A DNA stretch of 64,000 bases from Sphingopyxis microcysteis. Its GTDB lineage: Bacteria > Pseudomonadota > Alphaproteobacteria > Sphingomonadales > Sphingomonadaceae. Below, one piece after another: positions 25,743-33,715 of the stretch. The translations under genes were made by a program, and so were the position numbers. The notes below the pieces were generated by a model. The model ran no database searches and had not been told where the DNA came from. It saw only the letters and a list, made by a program, of their open reading frames with translations. Location of the stretch: positions 1,364,001 to 1,428,000 of the forward strand of contig NZ_JAANYY010000002.1 in NCBI RefSeq assembly GCF_012274265.1, written 5' to 3'. How positions within the stretch are numbered: position 1 is the stretch's first letter; each line of letters begins with the position of its first letter.

Positions 25743-26492
25743 ATGATCTTGCGCGGAAAATGGCTGGTCACCGGCCTGCTGATGGCGGCGGCACCGCTTG
25801 CCGGTTGCCGGGACAACCCCGAAGCCAAGTCCGAACTCGCCCCGCTCGACGACGGGCTGACCAACGCCGACCCGGCGGTGAAGGGCGCGCTCGAAGACAA
25901 GATCATGGTCGATCCCAAGCTCGCGGGTCAGGCGAACCAGAATGCCGTCGGTCCGGGTAACCGGCCCGTCGATGGCGGCGTTCCCGGCGTTGCGGGCGGC
26001 AAGGCCGCGACCGTCGCCGAAGCCGCCGCGGCGCTCAAGGCCGGCAAGTTGCTGACAGCCCCGAAAGCCTTGCCGCTCGAAGCCGGCTGCGACGGCTGCG
26101 AAGCGAAGGACCGCCCGGTGACCATCGGCGCGCTCGCCCGCGATCAGTCAAAGGGCGGCTGCGACGCCAAGCTGACATATGGCAATGCCTGGGCCGATCG
26201 CCTGCCCGCCGCGTTCAAAGTCTACCCGCGCGCGACGCTGCGCGAAGCCGCTGGCATCGCGGGCGGCAAGTGCAACATCCGCGTCGTCAATTTCCAGACC
26301 GCAGCGTCGATCCAGGGCGTGTTCGATTATTATCACACGATGGCGGTGCGCGCCGGTTACACCAGCGACCATCGCGTCAACGGCAATGAGCATATGCTGG
26401 GCGGCACCAAGGGCGACCTCGCCTATGTCATCATGGCGCGCCGCGACGGCGGCATGACCGACGTCGATCTGGTCGCGTCGGGCGGTCGCTAA
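25743..26492 (+). CDS. Hypothetical lipoprotein
   Basis: A 249-residue predicted lipoprotein with a lipobox at residues ~18-21 (LAGC, after MILRGKWLVTGLLMAAAP). The first half is linker-like; CDGCEAKDRP at ~residue 117 contains a CxxC pair. The second half (~residues 150-249) is an ordered domain (WADRLPAAFKVYPRATLREAAG... FDYYHTMAVRAGY) that I do not recognise. AGGGAG lies 10-15 bases upstream of ATG 25743. A palindromic repeat follows the stop. Confidence 0.7.
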   Translation: MILRGKWLVTGLLMAAAPLAGCRDNPEAKSELAPLDDGLTNADPAVKGALEDKIMVDPKLAGQANQNAVGPGNRPVDGGVPGVAGGKAATVAEAAAALKAGKLLTAPKALPLEAGCDGCEAKDRPVTIGALARDQSKGGCDAKLTYGNAWADRLPAAFKVYPRATLREAAGIAGGKCNIRVVNFQTAASIQGVFDYYHTMAVRAGYTSDHRVNGNEHMLGGTKGDLAYVIMARRDGGMTDVDLVASGGR

Positions 26493-26499
26493 AAAGCCC

Positions 26500-26565
26500 T
26501 AGTCCTGAGCCTGTCGAAGGGCGCTTAACGGCGATAGGCGCCCTTCGACAGGCTCAGGGCTACGG
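26500..26565. repeat. Family C palindromic repeat, copy 2
   Basis: Arms TAGTCCTGAGCCTGTCGAAG.. (26500-26524) and ..GCGCCCTTCGACAGGCTCAG.. (26538-26562) surround a 13-base spacer ending GATAG. It follows the lipoprotein gene. Confidence 0.8.
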
Positions 26566-26592
26566 TGGGATGCGAGCGATCCACCACCCAAC

Positions 26593-26622
26593 AAAAAAGG
26601 CTCCGGTTTCCCGGAGCCTTTT
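26593..26622. terminator. Bidirectional terminator between lipoprotein and csbD genes
   Basis: A perfect 10-bp stem AAGGCTCCGG / CCGGAGCCTT with loop TTTC is flanked by AAAAAA on the left and TTTT on the right, so it can work in both directions. It lies between convergent genes. Confidence 0.85.
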
Positions 26623-26644
26623 CCTTTAGCATGACGGCGGATCG

Positions 26645-26827
26645 TCAGACCTTGTCGCCCAGCGCGCCCTGGACCTTGCCCTTCAGATTCTGGGCTTCGC
26701 CCTTGCGCTCCTGCGCCTCGCCTTCGGCGCGCAGCCGCTCGTTGTCGGTCGCCTTGCCGATCGCCTGCTTGGTGTTGCCTACGGCTTCGTTGGCGAGACC
26801 TTTGGCTTTTTCGGTGAGTTCACCCAT
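26645..26827 (-). CDS. CsbD-family stress protein
   Basis: A 60-residue, highly charged, helical protein of the CsbD family (GELTEKAKGLANEAVGN, then ERLRAEGEAQERKGEAQ). The family is induced by the general stress response; its molecular role is unclear. AAGGAG lies 9 bases before ATG 26827. A consensus EcfG-type promoter is present 50-75 bases upstream, in agreement with stress control. Confidence 0.92.
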   Translation of the reverse strand: MGELTEKAKGLANEAVGNTKQAIGKATDNERLRAEGEAQERKGEAQNLKGKVQGALGDKV

Positions 26828-26877
26828 GGAATTTCTCCTTAGCTGATGGCCGAGGCGACGCTGCCTCTTGCCCCACC

Positions 26878-26902
26878 AACGGGCCACCGTCGCCAATGTT
26901 CC
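26878..26902 (-). promoter_or_regulatory. EcfG-type general-stress promoter of csbD
   Basis: On the minus strand GGAAC (26902-26898), a 16-base spacer and CGTT (26881-26878) match the alphaproteobacterial EcfG sigma factor consensus GGAAC-N16/17-CGTT exactly. It lies 51 bases before the csbD start codon. Confidence 0.8.
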
Positions 26903-26970
26903 GCGCACCCGGCAAAGCGTTCAGAAAAAAGGATGTTTGACCTGCGGCCCAAACAGGATTGAATAGCGGC

Positions 26971-27420
26971 ATGACGAATCCACGCTCCGTCCTGCTCGCA
27001 GCGACCGCCCTTCTGCTCGCTCCCACCGCCGTTGCGCAGCCGACACCGGCCAGCGCCCCGGCGCAGCCCCAAACGCGCGGCTTGACCGCCGAAGAGGCTG
27101 CGGCGCTGATCGCAAAGATCGCCGAGGCGCAGGCCAGGCTCAAGAACGATGAGAAGGCGTATTTCGAGCTACTGTCCGGCGCGCCCGCATCCTATCCGAT
27201 GACGCGCACCGCGCCGCGCGACGCCTTTCTCCGCCTCCCGCTCGCCAAGACGTTCAGCGTCGAGCGCAAGGCAACCGACAACAAGCTGTGGCAGCCCTAT
27301 CGGATCATCGTCCTTCCCGACGGCCCCGGCAAATTGCTGTGGGATGTCGAGGTGGTGCTCGGCATCGACGGTCAGATCGAACGCATCGCGATGCTCTATC
27401 GCTCGCCGGCCCCCTTCTGA
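26971..27420 (+). CDS. Secreted hypothetical protein
   Basis: A 149-residue exported protein. Residues 1-~22 are a signal peptide (MTNPRSVLLAATALLLAPTAVAQ). A Pro/Ala-rich linker is followed by a helix (LTAEEAAALIAKIAEAQARLK) and a small beta-rich domain (PYRIIVLPDGPGKLLWDVEVVL). I do not recognise the family. It is divergent from csbD; the stop is 7 bases from the stop of the convergent amidohydrolase. Confidence 0.7.
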   Translation: MTNPRSVLLAATALLLAPTAVAQPTPASAPAQPQTRGLTAEEAAALIAKIAEAQARLKNDEKAYFELLSGAPASYPMTRTAPRDAFLRLPLAKTFSVERKATDNKLWQPYRIIVLPDGPGKLLWDVEVVLGIDGQIERIAMLYRSPAPF

Positions 27421-27427
27421 TTTCGCC

Positions 27428-28279
27428 TTACGGCTTCAGGCCCAACAGTGCCCGCGCATTTTCGTGGCGGATTTTCGCCTTTTCGGCGGGCGTGATGTCG
27501 AGCTTGTCGAGCGCGTCGAGCGTCTGTTTGAGCGAAAACTGCGGATAGTCCGATCCGATGAGGACATGGTCGATCCCGACATTGCGCATCGTCCAGATGA
27601 ATTCTTCCTCGATCGGCGCATCGGCGACCAGCGTCACCGTCGCCGAAATGTCGAAATAGATATTGTCGCCGAACAGCCCCTCGGCGGTGCGCGCCATTTT
27701 CAATATGTTCCAGAAACGGAAATTCAGCCCGCCCAGATGGGCAAAGACAAATTTGGTCTTCGGCGCGGACAGCGCCAGATTGAACAGCTTTTCGCTGTCG
27801 CCGCCCGGCACGATATTGGCATTGTCCATCACCACGACGACGCCCAGTTCGCCGGCGCGCCGAACCAGCGCCAGCACCCGGGGGTCGGCGGGGTCGAAGC
27901 GCTGGGTGTGCGGATGGATCTTGAGCATCTTCACGCCCAACCCCGCCACGCGCTGCAGTTCGTCGAGCGCCGCCGCCGCATCATAGGGGTGGACGGTCGC
28001 GATCGGCACCATCGTGGGGTGCTTTTTTGCGAGCGCCAGCAGCGCGTCATTATGCGCCCGGATGCTGGCCGGATTGCCCGCCAGCGCCTGGTTCTCCGGC
28101 CCACCGAACCACATACCGCCAAAGCCGGTGATCGTCAGCCCGGCACCTTTCACCTGCGCCTCATATTCGCCGATCGACTTGTCGCCATCCCACAGATGGA
28201 CGTGGCTGTCGAACACCGGCTGGGCGATTGCTGTTTGCGGGACAAACAGCGCGGCAGCTAGCAGGGTCAGGATTTTCAT
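27428..28279 (-). CDS. Secreted amidohydrolase-2 family protein
   Basis: A 283-residue metal-dependent hydrolase of the amidohydrolase-2 (TIM-barrel) family with a signal peptide (MKILTLLAAALFVPQTAIA). Visible motifs are FDSHVHLWDG for the metal HxH, KIHPHTQRF, FAHLGGLNF and the final catalytic IGSDYPQF. Members include decarboxylases and lactonases; the substrate is unknown. It begins 11 bases after thiG and a good AGGAG precedes ATG 28279, so it is probably expressed with thiS-thiG. Confidence 0.85.
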   Translation of the reverse strand: MKILTLLAAALFVPQTAIAQPVFDSHVHLWDGDKSIGEYEAQVKGAGLTITGFGGMWFGGPENQALAGNPASIRAHNDALLALAKKHPTMVPIATVHPYDAAAALDELQRVAGLGVKMLKIHPHTQRFDPADPRVLALVRRAGELGVVVVMDNANIVPGGDSEKLFNLALSAPKTKFVFAHLGGLNFRFWNILKMARTAEGLFGDNIYFDISATVTLVADAPIEEEFIWTMRNVGIDHVLIGSDYPQFSLKQTLDALDKLDITPAEKAKIRHENARALLGLKP

Positions 28280-28289
28280 GTGATGCTCC

Positions 28290-29060
28290 TCAGATAAGCC
28301 CTGCCAGCGGGCTCGACGGATCGGCATATTTGCGCAGGCCCATCCGCCCCGCCAGATAGGCGTCGCGCCCCGCCTCGACCGCTTGGCGCATCGCGCGCGC
28401 CATGCGGATCGGGTCCTTCGCCTCGGCGATCGCTGTGTTCATCAGCACGCCGTCGCAGCCAAGCTCCATCGCCACCGCGGCATCGCTTGCCGTGCCGACG
28501 CCCGCATCGACGAGCACCGGCACCGACGCGCCCTCGACGATCAGGCGGATCGTGACGCGATTCTGGATGCCCAGCCCCGAACCGATCGGCGCGCCCAAGG
28601 GCATGATCGCGACGGCCCCGGCATCCTCGAGCTGTTTCGCGGCGATCGGATCGTCGACGCAGTAAACCATCGGCAGGAAGCCCTCTTTCGCGAGCACCTC
28701 GGTCGCCTCCAGCGTCTCGCGCATGTTCGGATAAAGCGTTTTCGCTTCACCCAGTACTTCCAGCTTCACCAGATCCCAGCCGCCCGCCTCGCGCGCGAGC
28801 CGCAGCGTGCGGATCGCGTCGTCGGCGTTGAAGCAGCCCGCGGTGTTCGGCAGGTAGGTGATCTTCCTGGGATCGATATAGTCGGTCAGCATCGGCGCAT
28901 TGGGATCCGACACATTGACGCGGCGCACGGCGACGGTAACGATCTCCGCCCCCGACGCCGCGACTGCCGCCGCATTCTGCTCGAAATCCTTGTACTTGCC
29001 GGTCCCGACAATCAGCCGCGACGTGAATGTCCGTTCGGCAACGCTCCAAGTGTCGGTCAA
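28290..29060 (-). CDS. thiG: Thiazole synthase
   Basis: A 256-residue enzyme that forms the thiazole moiety of thiamin from 1-deoxyxylulose-5-phosphate, dehydroglycine and the ThiS thiocarboxylate. Seen are [10 protein letters not shown] near the N-terminus, the Schiff-base lysine in [27 protein letters not shown] and the phosphate-binding [17 protein letters not shown] 29060 is chosen because it overlaps the thiS stop (TTGA) and is preceded by GGGAGG 6 bases away. The frame remains open far upstream through thiS. Confidence 0.93.
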   Translation of the reverse strand: MTDTWSVAERTFTSRLIVGTGKYKDFEQNAAAVAASGAEIVTVAVRRVNVSDPNAPMLTDYIDPRKITYLPNTAGCFNADDAIRTLRLAREAGGWDLVKLEVLGEAKTLYPNMRETLEATEVLAKEGFLPMVYCVDDPIAAKQLEDAGAVAIMPLGAPIGSGLGIQNRVTIRLIVEGASVPVLVDAGVGTASDAAVAMELGCDGVLMNTAIAEAKDPIRMARAMRQAVEAGRDAYLAGRMGLRKYADPSSPLAGLI

Positions 29061-29260
29061 CAACCGCCTCCCACAAAATGCACGATTTCCAGCGCGTCGC
29101 CGTCCGCGAGCGCCACCTCTCCCAACGTCGAGCGCGGCACGATTTCGCGATTGCGCTCGACCGCAACCTTTTTGACATCGAGGCCAAGCGAGGCGACGAG
29201 ATCGGCGACGCTGCCTTCGCGCACCTGCCGTTGTTCGCCGTTGAGGATGACAGAAATCAC
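29057..29260 (-). CDS. thiS: Thiamin sulfur-carrier protein ThiS
   Basis: A 67-residue ubiquitin-like sulfur carrier (GTG start; [18 protein letters not shown], then [12 protein letters not shown]). It donates sulfur to ThiG as a C-terminal thiocarboxylate. The usual C-terminus is Gly-Gly; here the protein ends VGGGC, with an extra terminal cysteine that would have to be removed or tolerated. It overlaps thiG. No thi-box riboswitch is seen in the 80 bases upstream, which are shared with the divergent aroQ. Confidence 0.88.
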   Translation of the reverse strand: MISVILNGEQRQVREGSVADLVASLGLDVKKVAVERNREIVPRSTLGEVALADGDALEIVHFVGGGC

Positions 29261-29340
29261 CGCATATCCGCCTTGCTTTGCCTTTTGCCGAGCAGCCCAT
29301 ATAGGGGGAGCGCATCGCGTAGCAACCGAAAGACCATGCT

Positions 29341-29781
29341 TTGACCGACAAGCCGACCGTCTTTGTCCTCTCCGGCCCCAACCTCAACCTGCTCGGCACG
29401 CGCGAGCCCGAGATTTACGGCCACGACACGCTCAACGACATTCACGCGCGGCTGGAGGCGCAGGCCGAAACGCTCGGGCTCAGGCTCGAATGCCGCCAGA
29501 CCAACCACGAAGGCGTGCTGATCGACTGGCTGCACGAAGCCTATGTCGCTGGCGCCAAGGCGGTGCTGCTGAACGCGGGCGGCTATACGCACACCTCGAT
29601 CGCGCTCCACGACGCGATCAAGTCGATCAAGGTGCCGGTGATCGAGGTCCATCTGTCGGACCCGATGCAGCGCGAAGCGTTTCGGCACATCAGCTATGTC
29701 GGCATGGCCGCCGTCGCACATTTTGCCGGACACGGCGCGAACAGCTATACGCTGGCGCTGGACGCCGCGGCCCGTCTCTGA
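29341..29781 (+). CDS. aroQ: Type II 3-dehydroquinate dehydratase
   Basis: A 146-residue shikimate-pathway enzyme that dehydrates 3-dehydroquinate. Family motifs are [17 protein letters not shown] (catalytic tyrosine), [19 protein letters not shown] and [15 protein letters not shown] 29341 is the only in-frame start near the family N-terminus ([15 protein letters not shown]); an ATG 5 bases earlier is out of frame and stops at once. It leads the aroQ-accB-accC operon, 69 bases before accB. Confidence 0.94.
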   Translation: MTDKPTVFVLSGPNLNLLGTREPEIYGHDTLNDIHARLEAQAETLGLRLECRQTNHEGVLIDWLHEAYVAGAKAVLLNAGGYTHTSIALHDAIKSIKVPVIEVHLSDPMQREAFRHISYVGMAAVAHFAGHGANSYTLALDAAARL

Positions 29782-29850
29782 CAATAGGGCGCATTAAAAA
29801 ACGGGGTCAGGCGCCCGAATGACGGCGCCGCAACAACAGGAAAAATTCTC

Positions 29851-30339
29851 ATGGGTGACCATAAAGACAATGGCATCAACATCGATCCGGCTTTCGTGCG
29901 CGCGCTCGCCGAGTTGCTCGACGACACGCAGCTTTCGGAAATCGAGGTCGAGGACGGCGATCGCAAGGTCCGCGTCGCGCGCACGCTGACCGCCGCGGCC
30001 GCACCCGTCGCCTATGCTCCCGCGCCGGTCGCTGCGCCTGCAGCCGCTGCCCCTGCCGCACCCGCCGCGGCTCCGGCAGCCGCCGCGCCCGCTGCCGATA
30101 GCTTCGCCGACGCCGTGAAATCTCCGATGGTCGGCACCGTCTATCTGGCGCCCGAACCCGGCGCGCCCAATTTCGCGGCCGTCGGCTCGGCGGTGAAGCC
30201 CGGCGACACGATCCTGATCATCGAGGCGATGAAGGTGATGAACCCGATCACCGCGACCACCGCGGGGACGCTGAAGGCCGTGCATGTCGAGAACAGCCAG
30301 CCGGTCGAATTCGACCAGCCGCTGTTCACCATCGGATAA
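29851..30339 (+). CDS. accB: Biotin carboxyl carrier protein of acetyl-CoA carboxylase
   Basis: A 162-residue BCCP. The N-terminal ~50 residues form the docking segment, residues ~50-86 an Ala/Pro swinging linker, and ~90-162 the biotinyl domain with EAMKVMN, whose lysine receives biotin. It delivers carboxybiotin to the carboxyltransferase that makes malonyl-CoA. It lies 9 bases before accC. Confidence 0.96.
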   Translation: MGDHKDNGINIDPAFVRALAELLDDTQLSEIEVEDGDRKVRVARTLTAAAAPVAYAPAPVAAPAAAAPAAPAAAPAAAAPAADSFADAVKSPMVGTVYLAPEPGAPNFAAVGSAVKPGDTILIIEAMKVMNPITATTAGTLKAVHVENSQPVEFDQPLFTIG

Positions 30340-30348
30340 AGTCAGCCC

Positions 30349-31710
30349 ATGGCCATCGAAAAACTGCTGATCGCCAACCGCGGCGAGATCGCGCTGCGCA
30401 TCCATCGCGCCTGCCACGAAATGGGCATCAAGACGGTCGCGGTCCATTCGACCGCCGACACCGACGCGATGCACGTCCGCCTCGCCGACGAGGCCGTATG
30501 CATCGGCCCGCCCGCCGCCAAGGACAGCTATCTCAACATCCCGGCGATCATCTCGGCCGCCGAGATCACCGGCGCCGACGCGATCCATCCGGGCTATGGC
30601 TTCCTCTCGGAAAACGAGCGCTTCGCCGAAATCATCGAAGCGCACGACATGGTCTTCGTCGGACCGAAGCCCGAGCATATCCGCACGATGGGCGACAAGG
30701 TCGAGGCGAAGCGCACCGCCGTCGCGCTCGGCCTGCCCGTCGTCCCCGGCTCGCCGGGCGCGGTCACCTTCAGCGAGGAGACCAAGAAGCTCGCGAAGGA
30801 AATCGGCTACCCCGTCCTGATCAAGGCTGCCTCGGGCGGCGGTGGGCGCGGGATGAAGGTCGTTCCCGACGAGGACAGCCTCGAAAGCCTGATGGGTCAG
30901 GCCTCATCCGAAGCGGCGGCCGCCTTTGGCGACCCGACCGTTTACATGGAAAAATATCTCGGCAACCCGCGCCACATCGAGTTCCAGGTGTTCGGCGACG
31001 GGAACGGCAATGCCATCCATCTTGGCGAGCGCGACTGCTCGCTCCAGCGCCGCCACCAGAAAGTTCTCGAAGAAGCCCCCTCGCCGATCATCTCCGCCGA
31101 AGAACGCGCGCGCATGGGCGGCATCTGCGCCGATGCGATGGCCAAGATGGGCTATCGCGGTGCGGGCACGATCGAATTCCTTTGGGAAAATGGCGAATTC
31201 TTCTTCATCGAGATGAACACGCGCATCCAGGTCGAGCATCCGGTGACCGAGATGATCACCGGCTTCGACCTCGTCCGCGAACAGATCCGCATTGCGGGCG
31301 GCGCGGGGCTGTCGGTCAAACAGGAGGATCTCGAATTCCGCGGCCATGCGATGGAATGCCGGATCAATGCCGAAGACCCGCGCAGCTTCCTGCCCTCGCC
31401 CGGCAAGGTCACCAACTATCACGCCGCCGGCGGCATGCACGTCCGCGTCGATAGCGGGCTCTACGCCGGCTATTCGATCCCGCCCTATTATGACAGCATG
31501 ATCGGCAAGCTGATCGTCTATGGCCGCAGCCGCGAAAGCTGCATGATGCGGATGCGCCGCGCGCTCGAGGAAATGGTGATCGGCGGCGTCAAGACGAACA
31601 TCCCGCTGCACCAGGCGTTGCTTGCCGATCCCGACGTCATCCACGGCGACTATACGATCAAGTGGCTCGAAGAGTGGCTCGCGCAGCAGGACGAAACAGG
31701 CGGAGCCTGA
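30349..31710 (+). CDS. accC: Biotin carboxylase subunit of acetyl-CoA carboxylase
   Basis: A 453-residue enzyme that carboxylates the biotin of AccB with ATP and bicarbonate. Seen are the N-terminal [27 protein letters not shown], the ATP-grasp glycine loop [27 protein letters not shown] (catalytic and metal residues) and [11 protein letters not shown]. Length and motifs are standard. It ends the aroQ-accB-accC operon, with an 11-bp hairpin after the stop. Confidence 0.97.
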   Translation: MAIEKLLIANRGEIALRIHRACHEMGIKTVAVHSTADTDAMHVRLADEAVCIGPPAAKDSYLNIPAIISAAEITGADAIHPGYGFLSENERFAEIIEAHDMVFVGPKPEHIRTMGDKVEAKRTAVALGLPVVPGSPGAVTFSEETKKLAKEIGYPVLIKAASGGGGRGMKVVPDEDSLESLMGQASSEAAAAFGDPTVYMEKYLGNPRHIEFQVFGDGNGNAIHLGERDCSLQRRHQKVLEEAPSPIISAEERARMGGICADAMAKMGYRGAGTIEFLWENGEFFFIEMNTRIQVEHPVTEMITGFDLVREQIRIAGGAGLSVKQEDLEFRGHAMECRINAEDPRSFLPSPGKVTNYHAAGGMHVRVDSGLYAGYSIPPYYDSMIGKLIVYGRSRESCMMRMRRALEEMVIGGVKTNIPLHQALLADPDVIHGDYTIKWLEEWLAQQDETGGA

Positions 31711-31718
31711 ACGCTATG

Positions 31719-31744
31719 GCATCCTCCCCGTCCGGGGAGGATGC
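31719..31744. terminator. Hairpin between convergent accC and acyl-CoA ligase genes
   Basis: A perfect 11-bp stem GCATCCTCCCC / GGGGAGGATGC with loop GTCC. There is no T-tract on the plus side, so as a terminator it would be weak or factor-dependent. Its location between two stops suggests this use. Confidence 0.55.
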
Positions 31745-33550
31745 TCAGCCTTTGTACAGTGCCGCGATCTTGTCGGCATAGACCTCGCGCAGCACGTGGC
31801 GGCGGATCTTCATCGACGGGGTCATCTGTTCGTTCTCGATCGTGAACGGCTCGTCGGCGAAGTCGAATTTGCGGACCTTTTCGATAACCGACAGCTGGCC
31901 GTTCACCCGATCAACCGCCGCCCGGATCGCGGCGCGGAATTTTTCATGCTCGCGCAGACGGCACAGGTCTTTCGGTAGCCCCTCGGCCTCCGCCCACTCG
32001 GCCATCCATTCGGGATCGGGCACCAGCAAGCCGACCAGGTGCGGCCGCTTGTCGCCATAGACCATCGCCTGCAAAATCTCGGGCTGGAGCGTCAACATGC
32101 CCTCGACGCGCTGCGGCGAGACATTGTCGCCCTTGTCGTTGACGATCAGATCCTTCTTGCGGTCGGTGATGACGATGCGGCCCTTGTCGTCGATATGGCC
32201 GATGTCGCCGGTGTGGAGCCAGCCATCGACCAAGACCCGCGCGGTCTCGGCGTCATTGCGCCAATAGCCCTTCATCACCAGTTCGCCGCGCACCAATATC
32301 TCGCCGTCATCGGCGATCTTGACCTCGGTGTTCATCAGCGGCGGGCCGACGGTGTCCATCTTGATCCCCGCGCTCGGGCGGTTGCAGCTGATCACCGGCC
32401 CTGCCTCGGTCTGGCCATAGCCCTGGAGCAAGGTCAGCCCGATCGAGTGGAAGAATACGCCGATTTCGGGATTGAGCGGCGCGCCGCCCGAAACCAATGC
32501 CTTCATCCGGCCACCGAAGCGCTGGCCGATCTTGGGCCGGAACAATTTGTCGAGCAACAAGTCGACCGGGCGGTCAAGCAGCCCCATGCGCCGCTCATAA
32601 TCCTTCTCGCCGACGCGCAGCGCCTGGTTCAGCATCCAGTTCGCCAGCTTGCCCTGCTTTTCGACCGATTTGATCATGCGGGCGCGAATGACTTCGAACA
32701 GCCGCGGCACGACGACCATGATCGTCGGGCGCGTCTCCTCGATATTCGAGACAAGCTTTTCGAGCCCCTCGCTGTAATAGATTTGCGCGCCGACCATGAT
32801 CGGCAGGAACTGCCCGCCCGAATGTTCATAGGCATGGCTGAGCGGCAGAAACGACAGGAACACCTCCTCGTCGCCGATGCCAAAGTCGTTGACCAGCACC
32901 TCGGCCGCCCCCGCCGCATTGTGCAGGATCGCGCCATGATGCTGCATCACCCCGCGGGGTGCGCCGCCGGTGCCGCTGGTGTAGATCAGGCACGCGGTAT
33001 CCTCGCGCTTCATCGCGGCGGCGCGCGCCTTGGCTTCTTCCAGCCAGGCTTCGCCGCCGGTCACCAGCGGTTCCCAGTCGTGGATCGCGACATCGCCCTG
33101 CTGCCCGACGCGCAGGCTTTCCATAGTGATGACGATATGCGCGTCGGAGCGCGTGACCGCCGGCATCAACGTGCGCGCCAGTTTCGCGGTCGACACGATC
33201 ACCGCGGTCGCACCGCTGTTGTCGAGGATATGCTGGTGGTCGCGTTCGGTGTTGGTCGTATAGGTCGGGACGGTGATGCAGCCCGCGGCCATGATACCGA
33301 GGTCGGCAATGCACCATTCCGGGCGGTTCTCGCTGACGAGCACGACGCGGTCGCCGTCCTTCAGCCCCATTTCGCGCAGGTTGTGCGCCAGCGCCGCCAC
33401 CTGGTTGGCGACCTGCCGCCAGCTCAGCGGATGCCAGACGCGGTCCGCCTTGCGCCACAGGAACGGATCTTCGCCGCCGCGCGCGGCGCGGTCGAAGAAC
33501 ATCGCGACCAGGCTCGGAAATTGGTCGAGATGGGGATTGTCCAGCTTCAT
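31745..33550 (-). CDS. Long-chain fatty acid--CoA ligase (AMP-forming)
   Basis: A 601-residue adenylate-forming enzyme of the long-chain acyl-CoA synthetase group. The P-loop-like motif is YTSGTGGAPRGVMQHH (~residues 190-205), followed by GYGQTEAGPV and the hinge region TGDIGHIDDKGRIVITDRKKDLIV. It activates fatty acids with ATP and CoA for degradation or lipid synthesis. It is monocistronic; a palindromic repeat lies between it and ggt. Confidence 0.92.
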   Translation of the reverse strand: MKLDNPHLDQFPSLVAMFFDRAARGGEDPFLWRKADRVWHPLSWRQVANQVAALAHNLREMGLKDGDRVVLVSENRPEWCIADLGIMAAGCITVPTYTTNTERDHQHILDNSGATAVIVSTAKLARTLMPAVTRSDAHIVITMESLRVGQQGDVAIHDWEPLVTGGEAWLEEAKARAAAMKREDTACLIYTSGTGGAPRGVMQHHGAILHNAAGAAEVLVNDFGIGDEEVFLSFLPLSHAYEHSGGQFLPIMVGAQIYYSEGLEKLVSNIEETRPTIMVVVPRLFEVIRARMIKSVEKQGKLANWMLNQALRVGEKDYERRMGLLDRPVDLLLDKLFRPKIGQRFGGRMKALVSGGAPLNPEIGVFFHSIGLTLLQGYGQTEAGPVISCNRPSAGIKMDTVGPPLMNTEVKIADDGEILVRGELVMKGYWRNDAETARVLVDGWLHTGDIGHIDDKGRIVITDRKKDLIVNDKGDNVSPQRVEGMLTLQPEILQAMVYGDKRPHLVGLLVPDPEWMAEWAEAEGLPKDLCRLREHEKFRAAIRAAVDRVNGQLSVIEKVRKFDFADEPFTIENEQMTPSMKIRRHVLREVYADKIAALYKG

Positions 33551-33602
33551 TCTACCTCTCTCCAGGGAGATTGTTTTTCTGTTCTTATCGTTTCAAATAC
33601 AC

Positions 33603-33695
33603 GTCATTGCGACCGCGGCGAATGCTGGGTGAAGCAATCCAATATGGTCTTGCGCCGCTCTGGATTGCCACGGGCCTGCGGCCCTCGCAATGACG
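33603..33695. repeat. Family E palindromic repeat, diverged copy
   Basis: GTCATTGCGACCGCGGCGAA.. and ..CTCGCAATGACG pair as in the copy at 18578, and both copies carry the GAAGCAATCCA / TGGATTGC segment, but this one has mismatched arms and a longer middle. It lies between ggt and the acyl-CoA ligase gene on the same strand. Confidence 0.7.
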
Positions 33696-33715
33696 AGATC
33701 GCAAGATCAGCCAAT

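Noticed and set aside
29261-29340. A thiamin riboswitch before thiS
   Set aside because: The 80-base divergent gap has no thi-box sequence and is too short for the aptamer plus an expression platform together with the aroQ promoter.
18578-33695. CRISPR-like repeats
   Set aside because: The repeats are isolated inverted pairs scattered over the window, with no regular direct repeats, spacers or cas genes.
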